Shown: positions 56,492-64,000 of the stretch, in pieces | Layout of the letters: every line of letters starts with the position of its first letter | Position numbering within the stretch: position 1 is the stretch's first letter | Source: Mucilaginibacter aquaedulcis | Lineage (GTDB): Bacteria; Bacteroidota; Bacteroidia; Sphingobacteriales; Sphingobacteriaceae | Length of the DNA: 64,000 bases | Assembly: GCF_030409325.1 (NCBI RefSeq) | Contig: NZ_JAUFPR010000002.1 | Coordinates: forward strand, 62,001 to 126,000 | Direction: 5' to 3' | Made by a program: the position numbers and the translations under genes | Notes under the pieces: model-generated | The model's input: only the letters and a program-made list of their open reading frames with translations | Database searches by the model: none | Told to the model about the DNA's origin: nothing

Positions 56492-57369
56492 TGTTATACG
56501 TTTTTTTAAGTATTTGCTGTAGTGTTGTGGTTTCGGTTTTGTTGAAACAGGCCAAACGCTACCAGATTGATGTTTTTCAGGCCATCACCTGGAATTACTC
56601 TATGGCAATACTGCTTACCTGGATATTTTTTAAGCCGCAGCTATCACATATAAATGAGCTGCCGGTTTATAATTACCTGGCTCTTGGTATATTGTTTCCT
56701 TCGCTGTTTGTAATTATGGCTTCGTCGGTAAGGCTGGCGGGCATAGTGCGTACAGATATTGCCCAGCGGCTGTCATTGTTTATTCCCATATTCGCGGCCT
56801 TCTTCTTATTTGGCGAGGGTAAAGATGCGGTGAAGATCATAGGTATTGTTCTGGCATTTACGGCCATTATATTTTCAATTCCATGGCAAAAAACGGTGAG
56901 CAACCGGGTTAATAAAATTTCATGGTTTTCACTGGTACTGGTTTTTGTAGGCTTCGGCGTTATTGATGTGCTTTTAAAGCAAATTACCAAGATTAGCACC
57001 GTGCCATTCACCACCACCATATTTGTGGTGTTTGTACTGGCGTTCATCCTGTCTATGACGGGACTTATTTACCAGGTAGCCACTAAAAAAACGCGTTTTT
57101 CGTGGCCGCATATACTCATTGGCTGGATATTGGGAGTAGCTAATTTTGGCAATATCCTGTTTTACCTTAAAGCGCATGTGGCTTTGGCCAATAATCCATC
57201 GGCAGTGTTTTCGGCCATGAATATTGGCGTAATTGTGGTGGGCGCCTTTATCGGTATGTTTATTTTTAAAGAGAAGCTGAGCCTGCTTAATAAAATAGGT
57301 ATTGCGGTAGCCATATTAGCTATCATTGTCATCTACTTTCCGCAAACGTTGGGTTTTCTTCATATTTAA
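56491..57369 (+). CDS. EamA/DMT-superfamily transporter
   Basis: A 292-residue inner-membrane protein with about ten hydrophobic helices in two repeats, typical of the EamA drug/metabolite transporters (ICCSVVVSVLLKQAKRYQ, RTDIAQRLSLFIPIFAAFFL, NNPSAVFSAMNIGVIVVGAF). Substrate unknown; riboflavin precursors are conceivable from the overlap with ribD, but this is only contextual. Confidence 0.82.
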   Translation: MLYVFLSICCSVVVSVLLKQAKRYQIDVFQAITWNYSMAILLTWIFFKPQLSHINELPVYNYLALGILFPSLFVIMASSVRLAGIVRTDIAQRLSLFIPIFAAFFLFGEGKDAVKIIGIVLAFTAIIFSIPWQKTVSNRVNKISWFSLVLVFVGFGVIDVLLKQITKISTVPFTTTIFVVFVLAFILSMTGLIYQVATKKTRFSWPHILIGWILGVANFGNILFYLKAHVALANNPSAVFSAMNIGVIVVGAFIGMFIFKEKLSLLNKIGIAVAILAIIVIYFPQTLGFLHI

Positions 57370-57378
57370 TGTGTTTTA

Positions 57379-57993
57379 ATGCTTTTTGACGATACCTATA
57401 AAACCATAGAGAAACCCACCGAAGGCATATTCCGCGACCGAGGCAGCAAGTTTCTGGGGTATGCATATCCCATCAATTCTGAGAATGATATCAAAGGCAT
57501 TGTAGCCGCTCTGAAAACCGAACATCCCAAAGCCAATCACCACTGCTGGGCCATGCGTTTAAGTATAGACAGATCGGTGTTCAGGGTTAATGATGATGGG
57601 GAGCCATCGGGCACTGCGGGCAGGCCAATACTTAATACTTTATTATCACGCGATCTCACCAATATTTTGGTAGTGGTGGTTCGCTATTTTGGCGGTACGC
57701 TGCTTGGTGTTCCCGGTTTAATTAATGCTTATAAGGTTGCTACTGATGAGGCGATTAACCAGGCTGTTATTATCAATAAAACCGTTAATGATATTTACAC
57801 TATCAAATTTGATTACCTGCAAATGAACGATGTGATGCGTATTATCAAAGATGATAATTTAGCCATATTGGAGCAGCAATTTGATAACGATTGCAGCATA
57901 CAGGTTTCTATCCGCAAAACACAGGTTGAGCAAACTTTATTTAAAATAAGCAAGCTAAGCGGTGCCAAAGCACGGTATGATCGTAGTTTATAA
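57379..57993 (+). CDS. yigZ: YigZ/IMPACT family protein
   Basis: A 204-residue cytosolic protein of the UPF0029/IMPACT family. The core is clear: RDRGSKFLGYAYPINSEND, HPKANHHCWAMRLSID, NDDGEPSGTAGRPILN and VVVVRYFGGTLLGVPGLINA. The C-terminal part is a ferredoxin-like domain of the DUF1949 type. In E. coli the homologue has no clear assigned activity. It is 9 bp after the EamA gene, probably in the same operon. Confidence 0.9.
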   Translation: MLFDDTYKTIEKPTEGIFRDRGSKFLGYAYPINSENDIKGIVAALKTEHPKANHHCWAMRLSIDRSVFRVNDDGEPSGTAGRPILNTLLSRDLTNILVVVVRYFGGTLLGVPGLINAYKVATDEAINQAVIINKTVNDIYTIKFDYLQMNDVMRIIKDDNLAILEQQFDNDCSIQVSIRKTQVEQTLFKISKLSGAKARYDRSL

Positions 57994-57994
57994 G

Positions 57995-58175
57995 GGAAGA
58001 GAATCAAGACATTAGAGTCAAGAAACAAGAATTAAAACGGGGTGTAGGATTAGGCTTTATCAAGGCGATTGATAACCAGTGTCTTAACTGTTAGTAGTCG
58101 TTTTTTTATTCAACCTCGTGGTTGCGATATCTTATTTCTTGATTCTTATCTCCTGATTCTAATATCTTATTTCCT
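57995..58175. repeat. AATCAAGA inverted repeat, copy 2
   Basis: AAGAGAATCAAGACATTAGA at the left and TTTCTTGATTCTTATCT near the right form imperfect arms around a central 100-bp loop. Similar words occur at 52171-52316. It precedes mgtE. Confidence 0.6.
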
Positions 58176-58209
58176 TACTTACTGCATAAAATGACTATTT
58201 TAGTCGCAT

Positions 58210-59565
58210 ATGCAATCTTTTGAAATAGATAAAACAGACCTGCTCCGCATTAAAGCCGCTCTTGAAAGCGATGATGTTGAGTTAGAGAAGGTTCTGCAGG
58301 GATACCACGCCTCTGAGATTGCCATATTGTTTGAAAAACTTCCACAGGAGGCTAAAGAAAGGATCATTAATATCCTGCCTGCCGATATTGCGTCGGAGGT
58401 AATTTCCGAGATGGCCGAGGAGCATCACCCTGAAGAACTGTTGGTGAATCTGCATCCTGAAAAGCGCTCGGAGATTGTGGAGGAGCTGGATTATGATGAT
58501 GCAACGGATATTATTTCGCAGCTTGACGAAGAGCAGCAACACGAGATATTAAAAGATCTTGACGAGGAAGATGCCAGCAGCATTCGCGCCCTGTTAAGTT
58601 ACGACGAGGATACGGCGGGTGGTTTGATGAACTCCGAAATTATTAAGGTGAACATCAACCTTGATAAAAAGGATGCCCTTGATGAGATCATCCATCAATC
58701 GGAAGAGATGGAGGAGCTGTATACCATATATGTTGTTGATGATAATGATATACTGAAGGGCATCCTCTCAATAAAAACAGTGATCAAGGCTAAAGCCGAT
58801 GCCCGTGTAAGTAACCTGGTACAAACCAACTTTGTGTATGTAAAGGCCGATGTTGACCAGGAAGAGGTAGCCCGCTTAATTTCGCAATACAACCTTACCA
58901 GCATCCCCGTAGTGGATGAGGATATGAAGCTGCTTGGCCGTGTTACGGTTGATGACATCATCGACGTAATGGAGGAGGAGAATACGGAAGACATCTTGAA
59001 AATATCAGGTGTATCTGAAGATGAGGAACTGAGTGGTAACTGGCAAGATGCGGTAAAAAGCCGTTTGCCATGGCTGGTGATTAACCTGGGTACCGCGTTT
59101 CTGGCGGCATCAATCATCCGTGATTTTGATTCAACGGTAGCCAAACTTTCTATTATTTCAGCCTACATGACCATTATTGCCGGTATGGGTGGTAATGCTG
59201 CCACACAAGCGCTGGCGGTTACCGTAAGGCGCATCTCTCTGAGTGACCTTACCGACAAGCAAGCTTATAATACCGTACTAAAAGAGTTTTTAGTAGGAAT
59301 GATCAATGGTGGCGCCAACGGCCTTATTGTATTTATGGTGGCCTATTTTTATGATGCCAACCCGCTGCTGGGTCTGGTGCTGTTTTTAGCCATGACAGGT
59401 AATCTGATCATCGCGGGACTAACCGGGGCTTCCATTCCGCTCATATTGAAAAGGGTAGGGATAGATCCTGCTGTGGCATCATCCATCATCATAACCACAT
59501 TTACAGATTGTATTGGCTTTTTATTGCCGCTTTGGTTGGCTACAAAGCTGTTGTTGCATCATTAA
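58210..59565 (+). CDS. mgtE: MgtE magnesium transporter
   Basis: A 451-residue magnesium channel. The N-terminal helical domain (about 20-130, rich in acidic residues) and two CBS domains (about 135-255, PVVDEDMKLLGRVTVDDI) sense cytosolic magnesium; five membrane helices follow, with the signature GMGGNAATQALAVTVRRI and the late PAVASSIIITTFTDCIGF. This gives the window two magnesium transporters, with corA. No M-box or ykoK riboswitch is seen upstream. Confidence 0.93.
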   Translation: MQSFEIDKTDLLRIKAALESDDVELEKVLQGYHASEIAILFEKLPQEAKERIINILPADIASEVISEMAEEHHPEELLVNLHPEKRSEIVEELDYDDATDIISQLDEEQQHEILKDLDEEDASSIRALLSYDEDTAGGLMNSEIIKVNINLDKKDALDEIIHQSEEMEELYTIYVVDDNDILKGILSIKTVIKAKADARVSNLVQTNFVYVKADVDQEEVARLISQYNLTSIPVVDEDMKLLGRVTVDDIIDVMEEENTEDILKISGVSEDEELSGNWQDAVKSRLPWLVINLGTAFLAASIIRDFDSTVAKLSIISAYMTIIAGMGGNAATQALAVTVRRISLSDLTDKQAYNTVLKEFLVGMINGGANGLIVFMVAYFYDANPLLGLVLFLAMTGNLIIAGLTGASIPLILKRVGIDPAVASSIIITTFTDCIGFLLPLWLATKLLLHH

Positions 59566-59759
59566 AAGTGGTGAGTGGTGAGTAAAAAATGGCCAAACAA
59601 GTTAGGATTTAGAATTTAGTCATTAGATTTTTTCTTTAGAGTTTAGAATTTAGTTTTTAAAATTTTTCCCTTACTTTTTAGAATTTCTTTCGGAGTTAAA
59701 CTCTCTATTCACTATTCAAGCTTTTATTATAAATTTGAACCATCAAAATTAGAAACAGA
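59566..59759. repeat. Short direct repeats before bioB
   Basis: AT-rich gap with the 12-mer TTTAGAATTTAG occurring twice (near 59609 and 59642) and further GAATTT words. TAAATTTG at 59730-59737, 30 bp before bioB, matches TAnnTTTG, but no -33 motif was seen. Confidence 0.5.
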
Positions 59760-60761
59760 ATGACTGAGGTAAGATACAACTGGACGAAAGAAGAAATTGC
59801 TGAGATATACCATACCCCATTGCTTGACCTTGTTTACAAGGCCGCTACCATACACCGTGAAAATCAAGACTATGCAGAAGTGCAGATCAGCTCGCTGATC
59901 TCTATTAAAACCGGTGGTTGCTCTGAAGATTGTGCTTACTGTCCGCAGGCCGCGCGTTACAATACTGGTGTAAATGTGCACGCCATAATGCCTAAAGATG
60001 AGGTTGTGGCCGCTGCCGAAAAGGCAAAAGCCGGTGGCGCATCACGTTTATGCATGGGTGCCGCATGGCGCGAAGTTCGTGATAACCGCGATTTTGACAA
60101 GGTAATTGACATGGTAAAAGCCGTAAACGCGCTTGATATGGAAGTTTGCTGCACGCTGGGTATGCTTACCGAGAGCCAGGCTCAACGTTTGGCCGATGCT
60201 GGTTTGTATGCCTACAACCACAATCTGGATACCTCTGAGGAAGATTATAAGCGTATCATTACCACCCGTACTTATGATGAGCGCCTGGACACCCTGAAAC
60301 ATGTGCGTAAAGCCAAGATCTCGGTATGCAGCGGCGGTATCATTGGTTTAGGCGAAACGGTTGAAGATCGTATTTCGATGCTGAAAACATTATCAAACCT
60401 GCCTAAGCACCCGGAGTCTGTACCAATTAACGCGTTAGTACCTGTACAGGGAACTCCGCTGGCCGATCAGCCAAGGGTATCTGTTTGGGATATGGTACGT
60501 ATGATAGCTACCACCCGCATCATTATGCCAAAAACTGTGGTACGTTTATCAGCAGGCCGTACAGAAATGAGCGTGGTTGAGCAGGCGTTCTGCTTTATGG
60601 CAGGTGCCAACTCTATTTTCGCTGGCGAAAAATTGCTGACCACACCAAACCCATCATTTGATACCGATATGGCTATGTTTGAATTGCTTGGACTATCTCC
60701 GCGCAAAGCCTTCAAAAACGGCCGCCCAAATGAGGTTAAGGAAGCTGAAGTAGCAGGATAA
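59760..60761 (+). CDS. bioB: Biotin synthase
   Basis: Radical SAM enzyme inserting sulfur into dethiobiotin. The 333-residue protein has the cluster-binding CxxxCxxC as C54-SED-C58-AY-C61, plus the segments CMGAAWREVRDNRDF, GLYAYNHNLDTSEEDY, CSGGIIGLGET and RLSAGRTEMS. No other bio gene is adjacent. The terminator after it is shared with yajQ. Confidence 0.96.
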   Translation: MTEVRYNWTKEEIAEIYHTPLLDLVYKAATIHRENQDYAEVQISSLISIKTGGCSEDCAYCPQAARYNTGVNVHAIMPKDEVVAAAEKAKAGGASRLCMGAAWREVRDNRDFDKVIDMVKAVNALDMEVCCTLGMLTESQAQRLADAGLYAYNHNLDTSEEDYKRIITTRTYDERLDTLKHVRKAKISVCSGGIIGLGETVEDRISMLKTLSNLPKHPESVPINALVPVQGTPLADQPRVSVWDMVRMIATTRIIMPKTVVRLSAGRTEMSVVEQAFCFMAGANSIFAGEKLLTTPNPSFDTDMAMFELLGLSPRKAFKNGRPNEVKEAEVAG

Positions 60762-60773
60762 GCTTGTAAGAAA

Positions 60774-60806
60774 AAAGAGACGCATCACATGCGTCTCTTT
60801 TTTTAG
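60774..60806. terminator. Bidirectional intrinsic terminator
   Basis: AAAAAGAGACGCAT and ATGCGTCTCTTTTT flank a short CAC loop, with A- and T-runs on both sides. It serves bioB (+) and lies at the end of yajQ (-). Confidence 0.8.
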
Positions 60807-61294
60807 TCTCTCATATTAATATACTGCAGGGGCTGGCCAAAGTTTTCGGCACGGCACAGGCTGATCACGGCTTGCAGATCGTCTATCTTTTTGCCTTGTA
60901 CACGAACTTGATCATCCATAATAGAGGCTTGCACTTTAAGACCGCTGTCTTTTATCTTTTTAACTATCTTTTTGGCAACTTCCTTGTCAATGCCTTCTTT
61001 AACCTTGATCTCCTTGCGTATCATACTTCCTGATGCATATTGATCTTTACCAAAATCAAGCGCGCTTGAATCAAGGTGTTGTTTAACCATACGGCTGATG
61101 ATAGAATCCTGTATGGCCTTTAAACGCATATCGTTTTCAGTAACAATGGTTATTTCGTTGGTTTTCTTATCCAGGTCGATAGTACTTTTTGAATCGTTAA
61201 AATCATAACGGTTCAATATTTCCTTTTTTGCGGTGTTTATGGCGTTGTCAAGAGTTTGTCCGTCTATCTTGCTTACAATATCAAATGTTGGCAT
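60803..61294 (-). CDS. yajQ: YajQ family nucleotide-binding protein
   Basis: A 163-residue cytosolic protein of the YajQ family with two ferredoxin-like repeats. The start MPTFDIVSKIDGQTLDNAIN and the segments ILNRYDFNDSKSTIDLDKKT and IKDSGLKVQASIMDDQVRVQGK are canonical. Some members bind cyclic di-GMP; that has not been shown here. Two magnesium genes and bioB are nearby but unrelated in function. Confidence 0.94.
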   Translation of the reverse strand: MPTFDIVSKIDGQTLDNAINTAKKEILNRYDFNDSKSTIDLDKKTNEITIVTENDMRLKAIQDSIISRMVKQHLDSSALDFGKDQYASGSMIRKEIKVKEGIDKEVAKKIVKKIKDSGLKVQASIMDDQVRVQGKKIDDLQAVISLCRAENFGQPLQYINMRD

Positions 61295-61380
61295 AAGTAA
61301 ATGGGTTTATAAATGTTTACAAAACTAAGGTATTATAAAAGATTTATGAAACCTGTTCAATTAATTTGTTGTAAGGGTAG

Positions 61381-61462
61381 GCCTCACCTAAATCCTCTCC
61401 AAAGGAGAGGACTTGAACTTCGCTCTTGAATATTACTCTTATAACCCTCTTCTTTGGAGAGT
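61381..61462. repeat. CCTCTCCAAAGGAG repeat, copy 2
   Basis: CCTCTCCAAAGGAGAGGA and an opposing CTTCTTTGGAGAG make imperfect arms. It is related to the repeat inside the uxu operon at 38412-38492. Confidence 0.65.
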
Positions 61463-61506
61463 AATAGCCCATCAAGAGGCCGTTGCATCAAATCAGGTCT
61501 TTTATC

Positions 61507-61663
61507 GACTCACCCCGACATCGCTACGCTTGTCGACCCTCTCTATGGCTTCGCCGTAAAGAGGGTTGGGGAATTTTCTTTTCCCCTTTATCAATTTTGC
61601 AATCCCCTCTTTCCGCCGCAGGCGAAGAGAGGGCGGTCCGGCGAAGCGTAGACCGGGTGAGTC
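61507..61663. repeat. 157-bp inverted CCCTCTTTCCGCC element
   Basis: The left half, GACTCACCCCGACATCGC onward (61507-61565), faces the right half (61605-61663), which ends GACCGGGTGAGTC. The arms are about 59 bp and imperfect. The right half matches the copy at 53715-53773 closely. Confidence 0.75.
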
Positions 61664-61866
61664 TTTTGTATGCCAGGCAATTTCTATAATTCTGCCTTTT
61701 CATGGGCTATTAATTTTGGGCATGCAGGGTGAGGCTACATAATATGACTCTTTTGTTTACTTAGTGTAATAAATAATAATGAATAAAAACTGGTTAATTA
61801 CTGATGAGTTAATATTAACTTAACAAATAAATAAGCAGTTTTGTAAAAGCGGACCCCAGTGGGGCA

Positions 61867-63924
61867 ATGTATATGGATAAACAGGTTCCCTTAATAAACA
61901 GAGAAATAAGTTGGTTATATTTTAACGACAGAGTTTTGCAGGAAGCTGCCGATCCAACTGTTCCGCTAATTGAGCGTGTAAGATTTTTAGCCATATTTTC
62001 ATCCAACCTTGATGAGTTTTATCGTGTAAGGGTGGCTACTATGAGCAGGCTGGCCGCACTTAACGAAAAATCAAAGGAGCTTTTAGGTTTTAACCCTAAA
62101 AAACTGCTCAATCAAATCAAAAATATTGTTGTAAAGCAGGAGCGTAAGTTCAATAACCTTTACGAAAACATCATTGTAAAGGAGCTTGCCGAAGAGAAAA
62201 TATTTATCCTGAATGATAAACAGCTTAACGTAACTCGGGGTGCCTTCGTTAAAAACTACTTCAGGGAAAAACTCCTGGCAACACTGGTGCCTATCATGCT
62301 TAATGATAGTTTGCCGCTGCCAGAGCTGCGCGACAGGGCTATTTACTTTTTTGTAAAGCTCACCAAAAATAAAAAATCAAGGTTTGCGCTTATTGAATTT
62401 CCTGATAACCTTTCAAGGTTCATTGTACTTCCCGAAACCAATAACCTGAAATTCATTATCCTGCTGGATGATATTATCAGGTATAGTTTAGAGGATATCT
62501 TCTTCATTTTTGATCATGACAACATTGAGGCTTACTCGTTGCAGCTGACCCGCGATGCCGAGCTTGACCTGGATAAGGAAGTGAGCGGCAAATTTATTGA
62601 TGCCTTGTCAAAAAGCCTGCAAAAGCGTAAAAAAGGTACACCCATGCGCTTACTGTATGATACCGAAATGCCAATGGATATGCTCAAATACCTGGTAGGT
62701 AAAATGGGGTTACATGGCGAAAGTTTAATTCCGGGTAACAGGTATCATAACTTTAAAAATTTCATCTCATTTCCAAATGTAGGCAGCCCCGAGCTGGAGT
62801 TTGTTAAATATCCGCCATTGCCCGTCGAAGATCTTTCTTTTGGAAAAAGCTTAATTGGATTAATAGCTAAGAAGGATTATCTGGTTAGTACGCCTTATCA
62901 ATCATATGATTATATCATCCACTTTTTGCGTGAGGCGGCTATCGATCCTAAAGTAAAGGAAATCAGCATAGCTGTATACCGCCTGGCCGAAAATTCAAGA
63001 ATTGTACACGCCCTGGTAAATGCAGCCAAAAACGGAAAAAGAGTGAACTGCCTGGTCGAACTGCGTGCCCGTTTTGATGAGCAAAACAATATTTTTTGGA
63101 GCAATCGGCTTGAAGAGGAGGGCGTTAACGTACTTTACGGTATAGCCGGGTACAAGGTGCATTCCAAAATATGTTTGGTTAGCAGGTTAGAGAAACAGAA
63201 GATAGTGAACTATGCCTGCTTATCAACCGGGAACTTTAATGAAAAAACGGCTAAAATTTATGCCGATCATACCTTATTCACCGCTAATAAAAAAATAACG
63301 GATGACCTCGCCGTGGTATTCAGGGCATTGAAAAGAAATGTGTTGCCCAAAGGCTTAAAAACGCTCATTGTATCACCTATTGATTCGCGGCCGGCCATTT
63401 ATAGGCTCATTGATACTGAAATAAAGAACGCCAAAGCCGGTAAAAAGGCGTATATGATATTAAAAATGAACAGCCTGGCCGATGAGGAGCTGATCAATAA
63501 ACTTTACCAAGCCAGTAATGCCGGCGTAAAGATCAAAATGATCATTCGTGGTATGTGCTGCCTGGTGCCAGGAATAAAAGGCTTTAGTGAAAATATTGAA
63601 GTAATAAGCATTGTAGATAAATATCTGGAGCATGCCCGTGTCCACATTTATTGCAATGGTGGTAATGAGCTTATTTATCTGACCTCGGCCGATTTTATGA
63701 CTCGAAATATTGATAACAGGGTTGAAGTGGGCTTCCCGGTACTGGATGGGCGTTTGCGTAGTGAAGTGAGGGAGATGATCAATATACAACTGAATGATAA
63801 TACCAAGGCCAGGGAAATTAACAGCGCCAATAATAACAAATATCACAAAACCAGCTCTGCCACCAGCCACAGGGCGCAGATAGAAATATATAACTACCTT
63901 AAAAATAAAACTAACCCAAATTGA
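61867..63924 (+). CDS. ppk1: Polyphosphate kinase 1
   Basis: Reversibly makes polyphosphate from ATP. The 685-residue protein has the four Ppk1 domains: the N-terminal LINREISWLYFNDRVLQEA and FLAIFSSNLDEFYRVRV, the middle domain with TPYQSYDYIIHFLREAA, and C-terminal phospholipase-D-like halves with the autophosphorylated H432 (GYKVHSKICL). ATG at 61867 or the ATG two codons later could be the start. It overlaps the ppx start by four bases. Confidence 0.95.
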   Translation: MYMDKQVPLINREISWLYFNDRVLQEAADPTVPLIERVRFLAIFSSNLDEFYRVRVATMSRLAALNEKSKELLGFNPKKLLNQIKNIVVKQERKFNNLYENIIVKELAEEKIFILNDKQLNVTRGAFVKNYFREKLLATLVPIMLNDSLPLPELRDRAIYFFVKLTKNKKSRFALIEFPDNLSRFIVLPETNNLKFIILLDDIIRYSLEDIFFIFDHDNIEAYSLQLTRDAELDLDKEVSGKFIDALSKSLQKRKKGTPMRLLYDTEMPMDMLKYLVGKMGLHGESLIPGNRYHNFKNFISFPNVGSPELEFVKYPPLPVEDLSFGKSLIGLIAKKDYLVSTPYQSYDYIIHFLREAAIDPKVKEISIAVYRLAENSRIVHALVNAAKNGKRVNCLVELRARFDEQNNIFWSNRLEEEGVNVLYGIAGYKVHSKICLVSRLEKQKIVNYACLSTGNFNEKTAKIYADHTLFTANKKITDDLAVVFRALKRNVLPKGLKTLIVSPIDSRPAIYRLIDTEIKNAKAGKKAYMILKMNSLADEELINKLYQASNAGVKIKMIIRGMCCLVPGIKGFSENIEVISIVDKYLEHARVHIYCNGGNELIYLTSADFMTRNIDNRVEVGFPVLDGRLRSEVREMINIQLNDNTKAREINSANNNKYHKTSSATSHRAQIEIYNYLKNKTNPN

Positions 63925-64000
63925 GATACGCCGCTATAGATATTGGCTCAAATGCAGTAAGGCTGCTGATAGCCGACATTATTGAAAATAATGGTTCGGT
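63921..64000 (+). CDS. ppx: Ppx/GppA exopolyphosphatase, N-terminal fragment
   Basis: The first 26 codons of a gene cut by the window edge. The TTG at 63921, in a TTGA overlap with the ppk1 stop, starts LRYAAIDIGSNAVRLLIADI, the ASKHA phosphate-1 motif (DIGSNAVRL) of Ppx/GppA enzymes. These hydrolyse polyphosphate or pppGpp, opposite to ppk1. The identity rests on this short segment and the neighbour. Confidence 0.85.
   Translation, partial: MRYAAIDIGSNAVRLLIADIIENNGS

Larger units (their letters stand above)
61295..61866. other. 572-bp gap, mostly palindromic repeats
   Basis: Holds the CCTCTCCAAAGGAG repeat at 61381-61462 and the large inverted CCCTCTTTCCGCC element at 61507-61663. Short frames inside these repeats are not real genes. 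The final 150 bp are AT-rich leader for ppk1. Confidence 0.55.

Noticed and set aside
58176-58209. Magnesium riboswitch before mgtE
   Set aside because: The upstream gap is an AATCAAGA repeat and lacks the length and conserved core expected of an M-box or ykoK leader.
61454-61689. Overlapping short plus-strand frames of 65 and 68 codons
   Set aside because: Both are translations of the inverted repeat at 61507-61663; composition follows the repeat, not protein.

Overview
The window reads as chromosome of a Bacteroidota member, most likely family Sphingobacteriaceae (Mucilaginibacter/Pedobacter type; inferred from gene content, no database was searched). The reasons are a TonB-dependent receptor with a CarboxypepD_reg-like leader, a periplasmic-propeller hybrid histidine kinase, DUF1080 and Tat-type Gfo/Idh/MocA proteins, TTG starts, few Shine-Dalgarno sequences, TAnnTTTG-type -7 elements, and many dispersed palindromic repeats between genes. 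I see no rRNA, tRNA, CRISPR array, transposase, prophage or plasmid gene. Most of the window is ordinary core and sugar-catabolic genome.

Layout. 1-6.3 kb: argE, an NtrC-type sigma-54 activator, a porin, a LacI regulator and a TapB-like secreted protein. 6.4-13.4 kb: TonB receptor, methyltransferase, DUF92 membrane protein, MtfA-like peptidase, WalJ-like hydrolase, YceH. 13.4-22.5 kb: a 1450-residue hybrid sensor kinase, a VF530 protein, a degenerate DEAD-box protein, truA, a CDGSH protein, an aldo/keto reductase and a YjbR protein. 22.6-28.4 kb: a putative 3-keto-glycoside locus (Gfo/Idh/MocA oxidoreductase, tandem DUF1080 protein, GntR regulator, GH78-like enzyme). 28.5-30.9 kb: cydAB.

31.2-43 kb is the clearest functional unit. 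A LacI regulator diverges from xylB-xylA-sodium/sugar symporter, followed by uxuA-uxaC-kdgK-eda-hexuronate MFS transporter. Together these take up and degrade D-xylose and D-glucuronate, the two sugars released from glucuronoxylan. Two PurR/GalR-like 16-bp operator candidates (ACGCAATCGATTGTAA and CCGAAAACGATTGCGT) precede xylB and uxuA, suggesting one regulator for both arms. Fructuronate reductase (UxuB) is absent from the cluster.

43-64 kb is mostly housekeeping: MBL hydrolase, DUF3820, msrA, corA, WbqC, LpxL-type acyltransferase, GT2, MscS channel, aroQ, xerD, prmC, ribD, EamA transporter, YigZ, mgtE, bioB, yajQ, ppk1 and the first codons of a ppx/gppA gene. Intergenic gaps here hold at least five families of inverted repeats, including a 175-bp element with perfect 47-bp arms at 44.4 kb.

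No unmistakably new system is visible. The best candidates for follow-up are the shared xylose/glucuronate operators and missing UxuB, the helicase-like protein lacking motifs III, V and VI, the 3-keto-glycoside locus, and the repeat families.
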